From Olsenella sp. (GTDB lineage: Bacteria > Actinomycetota > Coriobacteriia > Coriobacteriales > Atopobiaceae), in contig SUUD01000049.1 of NCBI GenBank assembly GCA_015062715.1, positions 1 to 10,319 on the forward strand: a stretch of 10,319 bases of DNA, in the 5' to 3' direction. A program made the translations under genes and the position numbers. Below, one piece after another: positions 1-6,103 of the stretch; the stretch's first letter is position 1, and every line of letters starts with the position of its first letter. The notes beneath the pieces were generated by a model. It was given only the letters and a program-made list of their open reading frames with translations. It did not search any database and had not been told where the DNA came from.

Positions 1-1
1 G

Positions 2-391
2 AGCCCGGTCGCCTGCAAGGCCCTGATCCGCGCCAAGGGCTGGGAGCGCGTGCTCCTCATCTCCGACTGCCTGCGCTGTGGCGGCATGCCCGAGGGCGAC
101 TACCTGCTGGGCGAGCTGCCCATCAGGCTCGCGGGCGGCGTGGCGCGCCTGCGCGACGAGGGCAACATCGCCGGCAGCGTCCTCACCATGGCCGGAGCGG
201 TCAAGAACGTCGTCGACTGGGGCATCGTCACCGCCGAGCAGGCCATCCGCATGGCCACCGAGATCCCCGCCCGGGCGAACGGGATCGACGGCTCGTGCGG
301 CTCCATTGCGCCGGGGCGTGCCGCCGACCTGGTCGTCCTGCGTCCCGACCTCTCGCTTGAGTGCACCTACCTGGGCGGCATTCGCCTGTAG
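2..391 (+). CDS. nagA: N-acetylglucosamine-6-phosphate deacetylase, C-terminal part (partial gene)
   Basis: The reading frame is open from the left window edge and encodes the last 129 residues of NagA. NagA is a cytoplasmic amidohydrolase that removes acetate from GlcNAc-6-P to give glucosamine-6-P, the substrate of NagB. Visible family signatures are LLISDC (the Asp codon at 65-67 is the likely catalytic metal-site Asp), a GDYLLGELPIRL-like strand, the block GNIAGSVLTMAGAVKNVV, the helix TAEQAIRMATEIPARANG, and the closing GSIAPGRAADLVVL of the amidohydrolase beta-sandwich. The N-terminal two thirds, including the metal-binding His residues, lie outside the window, so the start and promoter cannot be judged. 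The gene ends 24 bases before the stop of nagB, which is on the other strand; the two sequential pathway genes are convergent rather than in one operon. No strong terminator is visible between them. Confidence 0.95.
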   Translation, partial: SPVACKALIRAKGWERVLLISDCLRCGGMPEGDYLLGELPIRLAGGVARLRDEGNIAGSVLTMAGAVKNVVDWGIVTAEQAIRMATEIPARANGIDGSCGSIAPGRAADLVVLRPDLSLECTYLGGIRL

Positions 392-415
392 GGATACGTG
401 TGGCCCCCTTGCGTC

Positions 416-1150
416 CTACTCCTGGGGGCAGCGGGCGAGCGCGGCCTCGTCGGCGATGACGGTGCAGTTGGTGTGTAGCTGCAGGATCGAGGCCGGCACC
501 TGCGGGGTCACGGGGCCGTAGCACATGGCCCAGACGGCGTCGGCCTTGTCGGCGCCGTTGGCGATAACCAGGATGGAGCGCGCGTACATGATGGTCTGGA
601 CGCCCATGGTGTAGGCCTGGCGCGGCACCTGGTCGGCGCTCTCGAACAGACGGCTGTTGGCCTCGATGGTCGACTCGGTGAGGTCGACGCAGTGCGTGCC
701 CTTCGAGAAGTGGTCGTCGGGCTCGTTGAAGCCGATGTGCCCGTTGCGGCCGATGCCCAGCAGCTGCAGGTCGGGGTAGCCGGCGTCGTGCACCAGGCGG
801 TCGTACTCGGCGCAGGCCGCGGCGGCGTCGGGGTTCGAGCCGTCGGGCACGTGGGTGTTGGCCAGGTCGATGTTGATGTGGTCGAAGAAGTTCGTGCGCA
901 TGAAGTAGTGGTAGCTCTGCGGGTCATCGTGGGTGAGGCCGCGGTACTCGTCGAGGTTGTAGGTCGAGACCTGCGAGAAGTCGCAGTCGCCCTTGGCGTT
1001 CCACTCCGCGAGCTGCCGATAGGTGCCGATGGGAGTGCTGCCCGTGGCGAGGCCCAGCACGCAGTCGGGCTTGAGGATCACCTGTGCTGAGATGACATTC
1101 GCCGCCTTGCGGCTCATGTCGTCGTAGTCGGTCGTGCGGATGATCTTCAT
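416..1150 (-). CDS. nagB: Glucosamine-6-phosphate deaminase (short Gram-positive type)
   Basis: A 244-residue cytoplasmic enzyme that converts glucosamine-6-P to fructose-6-P plus ammonia, linking amino-sugar breakdown to glycolysis. The N-terminal phosphate-binding loop is LGLATGSTPIG (residues 32-42). NLDEYRGL holds D67 (E. coli D72). GIGRNGHIGFNEP (132-144) holds N136, H138 and E143 at the E. coli D141, H143 and E148 positions. Asn in place of Asp at the first of these is, as I recall, also found in the Bacillus-type enzyme. The length matches the short Gram-positive form (about 242 aa) rather than E. coli (266 aa), so the C-terminal allosteric segment is probably absent. The frame extends upstream to 1339, but the start at 1150 is chosen because AGGAGG (1160-1155) sits four bases before this ATG and the upstream extension overlaps pgi. 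It is divergent from pgi. Confidence 0.97.
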   Translation of the reverse strand: MKIIRTTDYDDMSRKAANVISAQVILKPDCVLGLATGSTPIGTYRQLAEWNAKGDCDFSQVSTYNLDEYRGLTHDDPQSYHYFMRTNFFDHINIDLANTHVPDGSNPDAAAACAEYDRLVHDAGYPDLQLLGIGRNGHIGFNEPDDHFSKGTHCVDLTESTIEANSRLFESADQVPRQAYTMGVQTIMYARSILVIANGADKADAVWAMCYGPVTPQVPASILQLHTNCTVIADEAALARCPQE

Positions 1151-1160
1151 GGCCCCTCCT

Positions 1161-1230
1161 GTGGTTGACGTATCCGTGATGTGCGACAAGTATACGCGCC
1201 CATGCCCGCCCATTCGCGCTAGGATTATGG
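1161..1230. promoter_or_regulatory. Divergent nagB / pgi promoter region
   Basis: The 112-bp gap between the nagB and pgi start codons must hold promoters for both genes. On the minus strand TATACT (1194-1189) matches the -10 consensus at five of six positions, 38 bases ahead of the nagB ATG, but no convincing -35 box precedes it. On the plus strand TTGACG (1165-1170) is a good -35, and GTATAC (1190-1195) follows at a long 19-base spacing; TAGGAT (1220-1225) is an alternative -10 without a -35. The two candidate promoters overlap at the GTATAC self-complementary core, so the two directions may compete. This is inferred from consensus matching only. Confidence 0.35.
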
Positions 1231-1262
1231 ACGGTTCGTAGCCCATCCAAAGGAGGACCACC

Positions 1263-2957
1263 TTGTCTAGCATTCCCGCGCCAGTCGACCCCAAGTCCAC
1301 CCCTGCCTGGAAGGCCCTCAAGGTCCACCGCACCGGCATGGACGTCCGTCACTTCTCGCTCAAGAACGAGTTCGCCGCCAACCCCAACCGCGTCGAGAAC
1401 TTCACGTTTACCACCTCCGACCTGCTCTTCGACCTCTCCAAGAACCTCATCACCGGCGAGACGGTCCAGCTTTTGTGCGACCTCGGCCGCGAGGTGGGGC
1501 TCGAGGAGCGCCGCGACGCCATGTTTGCCGGAGAGCACATCAACACCACCGAGGACCGTGCCGTCCTGCACACCGCGCTCCGCCGCCCGGCCAGCGAGGC
1601 CGGCACGCTCATCGTCGACGGCCAGGACGTCGTCGCCGACGTGCACGAGGTCCTCAACCGCATGTACGCCTTCGCCGACCGCGTGCGTTCCGGCGAGTGG
1701 ACGGGCGTGACGGGCAAGCGCATCACCGACGTCGTCTCCATCGGCATCGGCGGCTCCGACCTCGGCCCCGTCATGATCTACGAGGCGCTCAAGCCCTATG
1801 CCGACGCGGGCATCTCGTGCCGCTACATCTCCAACATCGACCCCAACGACGCCGCCGAGAAGCTCAAGGGCCTCGACCCCGAGACCACCCTCGCCATCGT
1901 CGTGTCCAAGACCTTCACCACCCTCGAGACGCTGGTCAACGCACGTCAGGTCAGGTCCTGGCTGCTTGGCGGCCTCGAGGCGTCCGGTGCCATCGACGGC
2001 TCCGAGGCCGGCCGCGCCGAGGCCATCCGCCGCCACTTCGTCGCCGTCTCCACCGCCCTCGACCTCGTCGCCGACTTTGGCATCGACCCCGAGAACGCCT
2101 TCGGCTTCTGGAGCTGGGTCGGTGGCCGCTACTCGGTCGACTCCGCCGTGGGCCTGTCGCTGGTCATCGCACTTGGGCCCCAGCGCTTTGCCGAGCTGCT
2201 CGAGGGCTTCCGCGAGATGGACGAGCACTTCGCGAACGCGCCGCTCGAGCAGAACATCCCCGCCCTCATGGGCCTCATTAACGTGTGGTACGTCGACTTC
2301 CTCAAGATGTCGAGCCACGCCGTGCTGCCCTACAACCAGTACCTGCACCGCTTCCCCGCCTACCTGCAGCAGCTCACCATGGAGTCCAACGGCAAGTCGG
2401 TGCGCTGGGACGGCACGCCGGTCACCTGCAAGACGGGCGAGGTCTTCTGGGGCGAACCGGGCACCAACGGCCAGCACGCCTTCTACCAGCTCATTCACCA
2501 GGGAACCCGCGCCATCCCGGCCGACTTCATCGCCTTCGTGAACACGCCCAACCCCGCCAAGGACGGCGACCAGGACGTTCACGAGCTGTTCCTGGGCAAC
2601 TTCCTCGCCCAGACCAAGGCGCTTGCCTTTGGCAAGACGGCCGACGAGGTGCGTGCCGAGGGCACGGCCGAGTGGATGGTCCCCGCCCGCGTCTTCGAGG
2701 GCAACCGCCCCACCACCTCCATCCTGGGTGACGAGCTCACACCGCATGCGCTGGGCGAGCTCATCGCGCTGTACGAGCACATCACCTTCGTCGAGGGCAC
2801 GGTCTGGGGCATCGACTCATACGACCAGTGGGGCGTCGAGCTGGGCAAGCAGCTCGCCAAGCAGATCACGCCCGCCTTCCACGACGACGAGGCGCTCGCC
2901 CAGCAGGACCCGAGCACCCAGTCGCTCATCGCCTTCTACCGCGCGCACCGCAGGTAA
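1263..2957 (+). CDS. pgi: Glucose-6-phosphate isomerase
   Basis: A 564-residue cytoplasmic enzyme interconverting glucose-6-P and fructose-6-P. Both family signatures are present: VGGRYSVDSAVG in the middle, and GIDSYDQWGVELGK near the C terminus. The sugar-phosphate loops are GIGGSDLGP and SKTFTTLETL. Likely catalytic residues are E374 (in MESNGK), H405 (in GQHAFYQ) and K529 (in VELGK). Length is close to E. coli Pgi (549 aa). The start is a TTG at 1263-1265, supported by a near-perfect AAAGGAGG six bases upstream; the protein then reads MSSIPAPVDPKSTPAW. The gene is divergent from nagB, whose product fructose-6-P is the Pgi substrate, so the neighbourhood is metabolically coherent. A strong hairpin follows the stop codon. 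Confidence 0.98.
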   Translation: MSSIPAPVDPKSTPAWKALKVHRTGMDVRHFSLKNEFAANPNRVENFTFTTSDLLFDLSKNLITGETVQLLCDLGREVGLEERRDAMFAGEHINTTEDRAVLHTALRRPASEAGTLIVDGQDVVADVHEVLNRMYAFADRVRSGEWTGVTGKRITDVVSIGIGGSDLGPVMIYEALKPYADAGISCRYISNIDPNDAAEKLKGLDPETTLAIVVSKTFTTLETLVNARQVRSWLLGGLEASGAIDGSEAGRAEAIRRHFVAVSTALDLVADFGIDPENAFGFWSWVGGRYSVDSAVGLSLVIALGPQRFAELLEGFREMDEHFANAPLEQNIPALMGLINVWYVDFLKMSSHAVLPYNQYLHRFPAYLQQLTMESNGKSVRWDGTPVTCKTGEVFWGEPGTNGQHAFYQLIHQGTRAIPADFIAFVNTPNPAKDGDQDVHELFLGNFLAQTKALAFGKTADEVRAEGTAEWMVPARVFEGNRPTTSILGDELTPHALGELIALYEHITFVEGTVWGIDSYDQWGVELGKQLAKQITPAFHDDEALAQQDPSTQSLIAFYRAHRR

Positions 2958-2979
2958 GCAGGGGTAACAAGCCATGCTG

Positions 2980-3021
2980 GGCCGCCGGTTGTCGCAAGTG
3001 GCGACCGGCGGCCTTCTCCTT
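2980..3021 (+). terminator. Rho-independent terminator after pgi
   Basis: GGCCGCCGGT (2980-2989) pairs perfectly with ACCGGCGGCC (3004-3013), and the stem can extend inward through G-U and G-C pairs. The 3' side is followed by the pyrimidine-rich TTCTCCTT. It lies 22 bases past the pgi stop codon and separates pgi from the CapA-type gene. Confidence 0.75.
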
Positions 3022-3046
3022 GCGCCGGGGAGGGCTGCACGTTTGG

Positions 3047-3076
3047 ATGCCAGGCCGGTCGCGACGGGCCTGGCAT
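3047..3076. promoter_or_regulatory. 30-bp near-perfect palindrome upstream of the CapA-type gene (possible operator)
   Basis: ATGCCAGGCC (3047-3056) and GGCCTGGCAT (3067-3076) are perfect inverted repeats around the self-complementary core GTCGCGAC (3058-3065). Only the pair 3057/3066 (G/G) breaks the symmetry. The site ends 14 bases before a TACAAC -10 candidate with an extended TGC (3088-3096), so it covers the -35 position of the promoter proposed for the next gene. No T-run follows it, which argues against a second terminator. An operator for a dimeric regulator is the preferred reading; the regulator is unknown. Confidence 0.45.
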
Positions 3077-3087
3077 GGGGCCTGCCG

Positions 3088-3096
3088 TGCTACAAC
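3088..3096 (+). promoter_or_regulatory. Putative extended -10 promoter of the CapA-type gene
   Basis: TGC followed by TACAAC (3091-3096) is an extended -10 element with four of six consensus matches, 34 bases before the ATG at 3131. No recognisable -35 is present; that position is occupied by the palindrome at 3047-3076. Confidence 0.35.
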
Positions 3097-3130
3097 TGTG
3101 CAAGTAACGAGCGCAGATGGGGGAGATGCC

Positions 3131-4627
3131 ATGCAGCCGACGCCACGCAGGGACCTGACGCCAACGCCACGGAAGCGTGACGGCGCCCGACGTGCGGCGT
3201 CGGGCAGTGCCCCCAGGACGAAGGCCTCGCCCGGGCGAGGGACCCGCGGCGCGCCCGCCCGCGAGCGTGCCCGCAGCACGCGACATCGTGCGGCCGGGCC
3301 CGCCCTCGACCCCCGCATCCTGGTCCTTGCGGCTGCTGCCGTCGTGTTTGCCCTGCTCTTCGTCCTCGTGCGGGGGTGCATGCGCAACGATGGGCCAGGC
3401 GACGCACCCGCGCAGCCCCAGGCCGAGCGGGCAGACGAGCAGCAGGTCACTGATGACGAGGCCACCAACGAGGGGCAGCAGCCCACAAACCCGGGCGAGA
3501 ACCCCCAGACGTTTGCCGCCACGGGTGACCTGCCCGCCTACGTCCTGCTCGACCAGGGTCGCGTCACCGGGAGCGGGGACGGGCGCGTGAGCTTCGCCGC
3601 GGTGGGCGACAACCTCATGAACGAGAACCTGCTGGCCCTGGCGGACGCCTGGGCGGGCTCCGAGGGCGACAACGCCTACGACTTCACGCCCATCTACCAG
3701 GACATTCGACCGCTCGTGCACGACACCTACGACGTCTCTTTCATCAACCAGGAGACCATCATGGGCGGTCTCGACGAGTTCGACTACATGGGATATCCCA
3801 GCTACAACACGCCGGACGAGGTCGCCGATGCCCTGGCAGACACCGGCTTCAGGCTGGTCTCGACCAACTCGAACCACACCTACGACACCTGGGTCAACTC
3901 GATCCTGCACGACCATGCGGTGTGGGACGCGCGCCCGCAGGTCCTCACCGCGGGCAGCTATGACTCGGAGGAGGACCGCCAGACCGTGCGCGTGGTGGAA
4001 TGCAACGGCATCCGCATCTCGTTCCTCGCCTACAGCTACGGGCAGAACTCCTACGAGCAGTCCGACCTGCCCAACAGCTACTACGCCGTGCCCTACAGCA
4101 AGGAGACCATCCGGGCCGACGTCGAGCGTGCCCGCAAGGTGTCCGACTTCGTCCTGGTCTACATGCACTGGGGCGAGCCGGAGTACTCCAACGAGGTCAA
4201 CGACGAGCAGCGCGAGCTGGCCCAGTACTGCGCCGACCTCGGCGTGGGCATGGTGGTGGGCAGCCACGTCCACGTGATCCAGCCCATGGAGTGGGTCGAG
4301 CGCTCGCAGGGCGGCAGGATGCTGTGCGCCTATGGCCTGGGTGACTTCGTGGCCGGTTACACCAACTACCCCGACACCATCATGTCGGGGATGATGACCT
4401 GTGACATCGTGCGGGCAGAGGACGGGACGATGGGTGTCGAGAACGTCGTGTGGCACCCGCTCGTCGAGCACATGGAGGGCTCCTCCGACCGCGTCTGCCT
4501 CGTGCGCGACTACACGCCCGAGCAGGCCGAGGCGAACGTCCTGCTCGACTCGCTCGACGACCCCTACCAGTGGATCGTCGACAAGACCAACGAGGTCATG
4601 GGCGGCGAGTTCGCAATCGACATGTAG
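3131..4627 (+). CDS. Membrane-anchored CapA-family protein (poly-gamma-glutamate / capsule synthesis type)
   Basis: A 498-residue protein of the PGA_cap/CapA family, which has a calcineurin-like metallophosphoesterase fold. Family members act in poly-gamma-glutamate capsule production or related envelope functions; the substrate here is unknown. Residues 1-58 are very basic and Pro/Arg-rich, residues 63-80 form one hydrophobic segment, and an acidic Gln/Glu/Pro linker follows, so this looks like an N-in, C-out signal-anchor protein. The catalytic domain starts near residue 150. It shows AVGDNLM (D160), NQE (N206-E208), NSNHTYD (N246-D252, with N248/H249), YMHWGEPEY (H346) and GSHVHVIQP (H379, H381), all at expected metal-site positions. 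The ATG at 3131 is chosen for GGGGGAG five bases upstream; the open frame extends to 2828 but that stretch overlaps pgi and the terminator. No capB/capC-type neighbours are visible, so a polyglutamate role is uncertain. Confidence 0.92.
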   Translation: MQPTPRRDLTPTPRKRDGARRAASGSAPRTKASPGRGTRGAPARERARSTRHRAAGPALDPRILVLAAAAVVFALLFVLVRGCMRNDGPGDAPAQPQAERADEQQVTDDEATNEGQQPTNPGENPQTFAATGDLPAYVLLDQGRVTGSGDGRVSFAAVGDNLMNENLLALADAWAGSEGDNAYDFTPIYQDIRPLVHDTYDVSFINQETIMGGLDEFDYMGYPSYNTPDEVADALADTGFRLVSTNSNHTYDTWVNSILHDHAVWDARPQVLTAGSYDSEEDRQTVRVVECNGIRISFLAYSYGQNSYEQSDLPNSYYAVPYSKETIRADVERARKVSDFVLVYMHWGEPEYSNEVNDEQRELAQYCADLGVGMVVGSHVHVIQPMEWVERSQGGRMLCAYGLGDFVAGYTNYPDTIMSGMMTCDIVRAEDGTMGVENVVWHPLVEHMEGSSDRVCLVRDYTPEQAEANVLLDSLDDPYQWIVDKTNEVMGGEFAIDM

Positions 4628-4725
4628 ATGCGCGGTGTTGTGGCCTGGCCGTCCCGTCGCGGCGAACAACCGCTAGACTAGGTTCCCTGACAGGACCGAC
4701 GCACGAAGGAACAGGACCAGCGCCC

Positions 4726-5211
4726 ATGAGCGACCTGCGCAAATACCTCTGGATCGCCTTCATCTCGATGCTTCCCCTCATCGAGCTGCGCGGCGCCATC
4801 CCCGTCTCGCAGGCGATGGGGCTGCCGCTGCTCCCGTCGTACGTCGTGTGCATCGTGGCCAACATGCTTCCCGTGCCCATCATCTACCTCTTTGCCCACA
4901 AGGTGCTCCTCTGGGGCAAGGACAAGCCTGCTACCAGCCGCTTCTTTACCTTCTGCCTCGAGAAGGGCGAGAAGGGCGGCCGCAAGCTCATGAAGGTCGC
5001 CGGCGAGCACGGCACCTTCGTCGCGCTCTTCCTCTTCGTGGCGATTCCCGTGCCCGGCACGGGCGCCTGGACGGGGACGCTCGCCGCGTCCATCCTCGAC
5101 CTGGGCTTCCGCAAGAGCATCTTCGCCGTCCTGTGCGGCGTGCTTGCCGCCGGCATCATCATGGGCGTCGCGAGCGCGGGCGTCTTCGGGGCCCTGGGCA
5201 GCATCGGGTAG
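4726..5211 (+). CDS. Small multi-drug export family membrane protein (COG2426 type)
   Basis: A 161-residue integral membrane protein. The N terminus reads MSDLRKYLWIAFISMLPLIE followed by LRGAIPVSQAMG, the typical PIIELRGAIP motif of the Sm_multidrug_ex family. A second conserved stretch is VANMLPVPIIYLF, followed by a charged cytoplasmic loop with KGEKGGRK, and then the helix FVAIPVPGTGAWTGTLAAS, which carries the PVPGTGAW motif. About four membrane segments can be counted, and the length is normal for the family. The family name is historical; transport activity is poorly established, so no substrate is claimed. AGGA (4713-4716) is nine bases before the ATG. The gene lies 98 bases downstream of the CapA-type gene on the same strand and may be cotranscribed with it, although TAGACT (4674-4679) could be a weak -10 of its own. 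Confidence 0.9.
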   Translation: MSDLRKYLWIAFISMLPLIELRGAIPVSQAMGLPLLPSYVVCIVANMLPVPIIYLFAHKVLLWGKDKPATSRFFTFCLEKGEKGGRKLMKVAGEHGTFVALFLFVAIPVPGTGAWTGTLAASILDLGFRKSIFAVLCGVLAAGIIMGVASAGVFGALGSIG

Positions 5212-5245
5212 GGCTGCCGCAACCTACACGGCAGGGAGAAGACGA

Positions 5246-5270
5246 AGCGGGGGCGCTGGGCGCCCCCGCT
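5246..5270. terminator. Bidirectional hairpin terminator between convergent genes
   Basis: AGCGGGGGCG (5246-5255) is perfectly complementary to CGCCCCCGCT (5261-5270) with a five-base loop. It lies 34 bases after the stop of the plus-strand membrane protein gene and about as far past the stop of the minus-strand gene ending at 5304, so one hairpin can serve both. Neither side has a long T-run; the minus side has a pyrimidine-rich tail (TCGTCTTCTCCC). Confidence 0.65.
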
Positions 5271-5303
5271 CGCATGTGGGTTTGGGTTGGTGGCGTGCCG
5301 GCG

Positions 5304-5801
5304 CTACTCCGCGGGCTCCTCCTCGGCAGGTGCGGGCTCCTCGGCGGGCTCCTCCTCGGCCGGGGCGACCTCCTCGATGGCCTCGACGACGACCTCCTCG
5401 GCGGCGTCCTTGGCGGCCTCGGCCTTTGCGGCGAGGTCGGCGGCCACCTCCTCGCCCTTGGCGGCGATGCCCGCCGCGACGGCACTGCCCTTGGCCACGA
5501 GGTCGGCGGCGACGGCCGTGCCCTTGGTGGCGATCTCGTTCATGTCGATGTTATCGACGGTTTCCTTGGCCTTGGCGGCGATCTTCTCGAAGGCGCGCTG
5601 GAAGTCGCTCAGGTCGAGCCCGTCGTCGCCGGCGAAGTCGCGGATGGCGCCCTTGACCTTGTCGAGGTCGGAGGCGTCGAGGTTGAGGCCCGTGGCCTTC
5701 CTGATGGCGTCGGCAGCCTCGCCGGGTGCGCTCTTCACCTTCTCGACCAGGTCGGGATGGGCATCGAGCAGCTCGTTGATCTTGTTCCTGATGTCCTCCA
5801 T
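5304..5801 (-). CDS. Hypothetical Ala/Glu-rich protein with 11-residue repeats
   Basis: Not recognised. The 165-residue product has three parts. Residues 1-90 look helical, with no cysteine and no signal peptide (MEDIRNKINELLDAHPDLVE at the start). Residues 92-135 form four 11-residue repeats in which a Lys recurs exactly at 93, 104, 115 and 126, three of them of the form KGxxVAAxx. Residues 136-165 are an acidic Pro/Ala/Glu tail ending in repeated PAEEE and PAEE units. Hendecad repeats suggest a long amphipathic or right-handed coiled helix, as in LEA- or apolipoprotein-like proteins, but homology is not claimed. The frame opens with an ATG at 5819, but the ATG at 5801 is preferred because AGGAGG (5816-5811) lies nine bases before it and overlaps the upstream ATG. 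A weak promoter (TTGCGA at 5884-5879, TACAAG at 5863-5858) lies upstream. It converges with the membrane protein gene. Confidence 0.78.
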   Translation of the reverse strand: MEDIRNKINELLDAHPDLVEKVKSAPGEAADAIRKATGLNLDASDLDKVKGAIRDFAGDDGLDLSDFQRAFEKIAAKAKETVDNIDMNEIATKGTAVAADLVAKGSAVAAGIAAKGEEVAADLAAKAEAAKDAAEEVVVEAIEEVAPAEEEPAEEPAPAEEEPAE

Positions 5802-5954
5802 GGATATGTCCCTCCTCATGGGATCGCATGGCCGCCCCTGCAGCGGTTTCTACCAACCTTGTACCACGGTAGGGCCAATCGCAAACCGCTCCCGCGCCCT
5901 CGCGATGGCTGTTCGTTGGGCTTTTGCTCCCGAGCGTCCCATTCCGCCCGCGTC

Positions 5955-5963
5955 TGGTAAAGT
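5955..5963 (+). promoter_or_regulatory. Extended -10 promoter of the SRP RNA gene
   Basis: TGG followed by TAAAGT (5958-5963) is an extended -10 element with four of six consensus matches. It ends seven bases before the first base of the terminal SRP RNA stem at 5971, the expected distance to a transcription start. No good -35 is visible at 17 bases. Confidence 0.5.
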
Positions 5964-5970
5964 ATCTCCT

Positions 5971-6080
5971 GAGCGTGCTCGGCGGGTGCGGGCGACGTCA
6001 TGTTCCGAACCTGGTCAGGACCGGGAGGTAGCAGCCATAAGGAGCCTCTGACGGGCGCCCGTTCCCGCAGAGCACGCTCT
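5971..6080 (+). ncRNA. ffs: Signal recognition particle RNA, small bacterial (4.5S) type
   Basis: The RNA scaffold of the signal recognition particle, which binds the Ffh M domain and FtsY during cotranslational targeting of membrane proteins. The conserved domain IV core is present at 6012-6036: TGGTCAGGACC, a GGGA tetraloop of GNRA type, then GGTAGCAGCC with the AGCAG asymmetric-loop strand. The ends close with a perfect nine-base-pair stem, GAGCGTGCT (5971-5979) with AGCACGCTC (6071-6079). Inner stems GGGCG (5990-5994)/CGCCC (6056-6060) and CGTCA (5996-6000)/TGACG (6049-6053) connect it to the core. The length of about 109 nt fits the short form without an Alu domain. The strand is set by the core motif. 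TTCTC directly after the closing stem may help termination. Confidence 0.94.
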
Positions 6081-6103
6081 TCTCATGCGAGGGGGCGGAC
6101 CGC

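Noticed and set aside
401..430. Possible terminator in the nagA-nagB gap (TGGCCCCC / GGGGGCA)
   Set aside because: The stem is about seven pairs with a bulge and a 15-base loop, lacks a T-run, and extends into nagB coding sequence.
924..2780. Long open frame on the minus strand opposite pgi (618 codons)
   Set aside because: It is antisense to a complete pgi with catalytic motifs and is a by-product of high GC at third codon positions; composition is low-complexity Gly/Val/Asp/Glu with no family motif.
2828..3130. Upstream extension of the CapA-type gene
   Set aside because: It overlaps the pgi end, the terminator and the palindrome; the ATG at 3131 has a good ribosome site and gives a normal signal-anchor layout.
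2936..4669. Long minus-strand frame opposite the CapA-type gene
   Set aside because: Mirror frame of a recognised gene, rich in His/Val/Asp/Gly, with no domain and no ribosome site.
5304..5801. Repeat protein as a Nif11-like leader/precursor peptide
   Set aside because: The N-terminal helices vaguely resemble such leaders, but there is no double-Gly cleavage site, no Cys/Ser/Thr-rich core and no modification enzyme nearby.
5287..6051. Ser/Ala-rich plus-strand frame over the repeat protein gene
   Set aside because: It lacks a ribosome site and runs into the SRP RNA; the minus-strand gene has AGGAGG and a structured protein.
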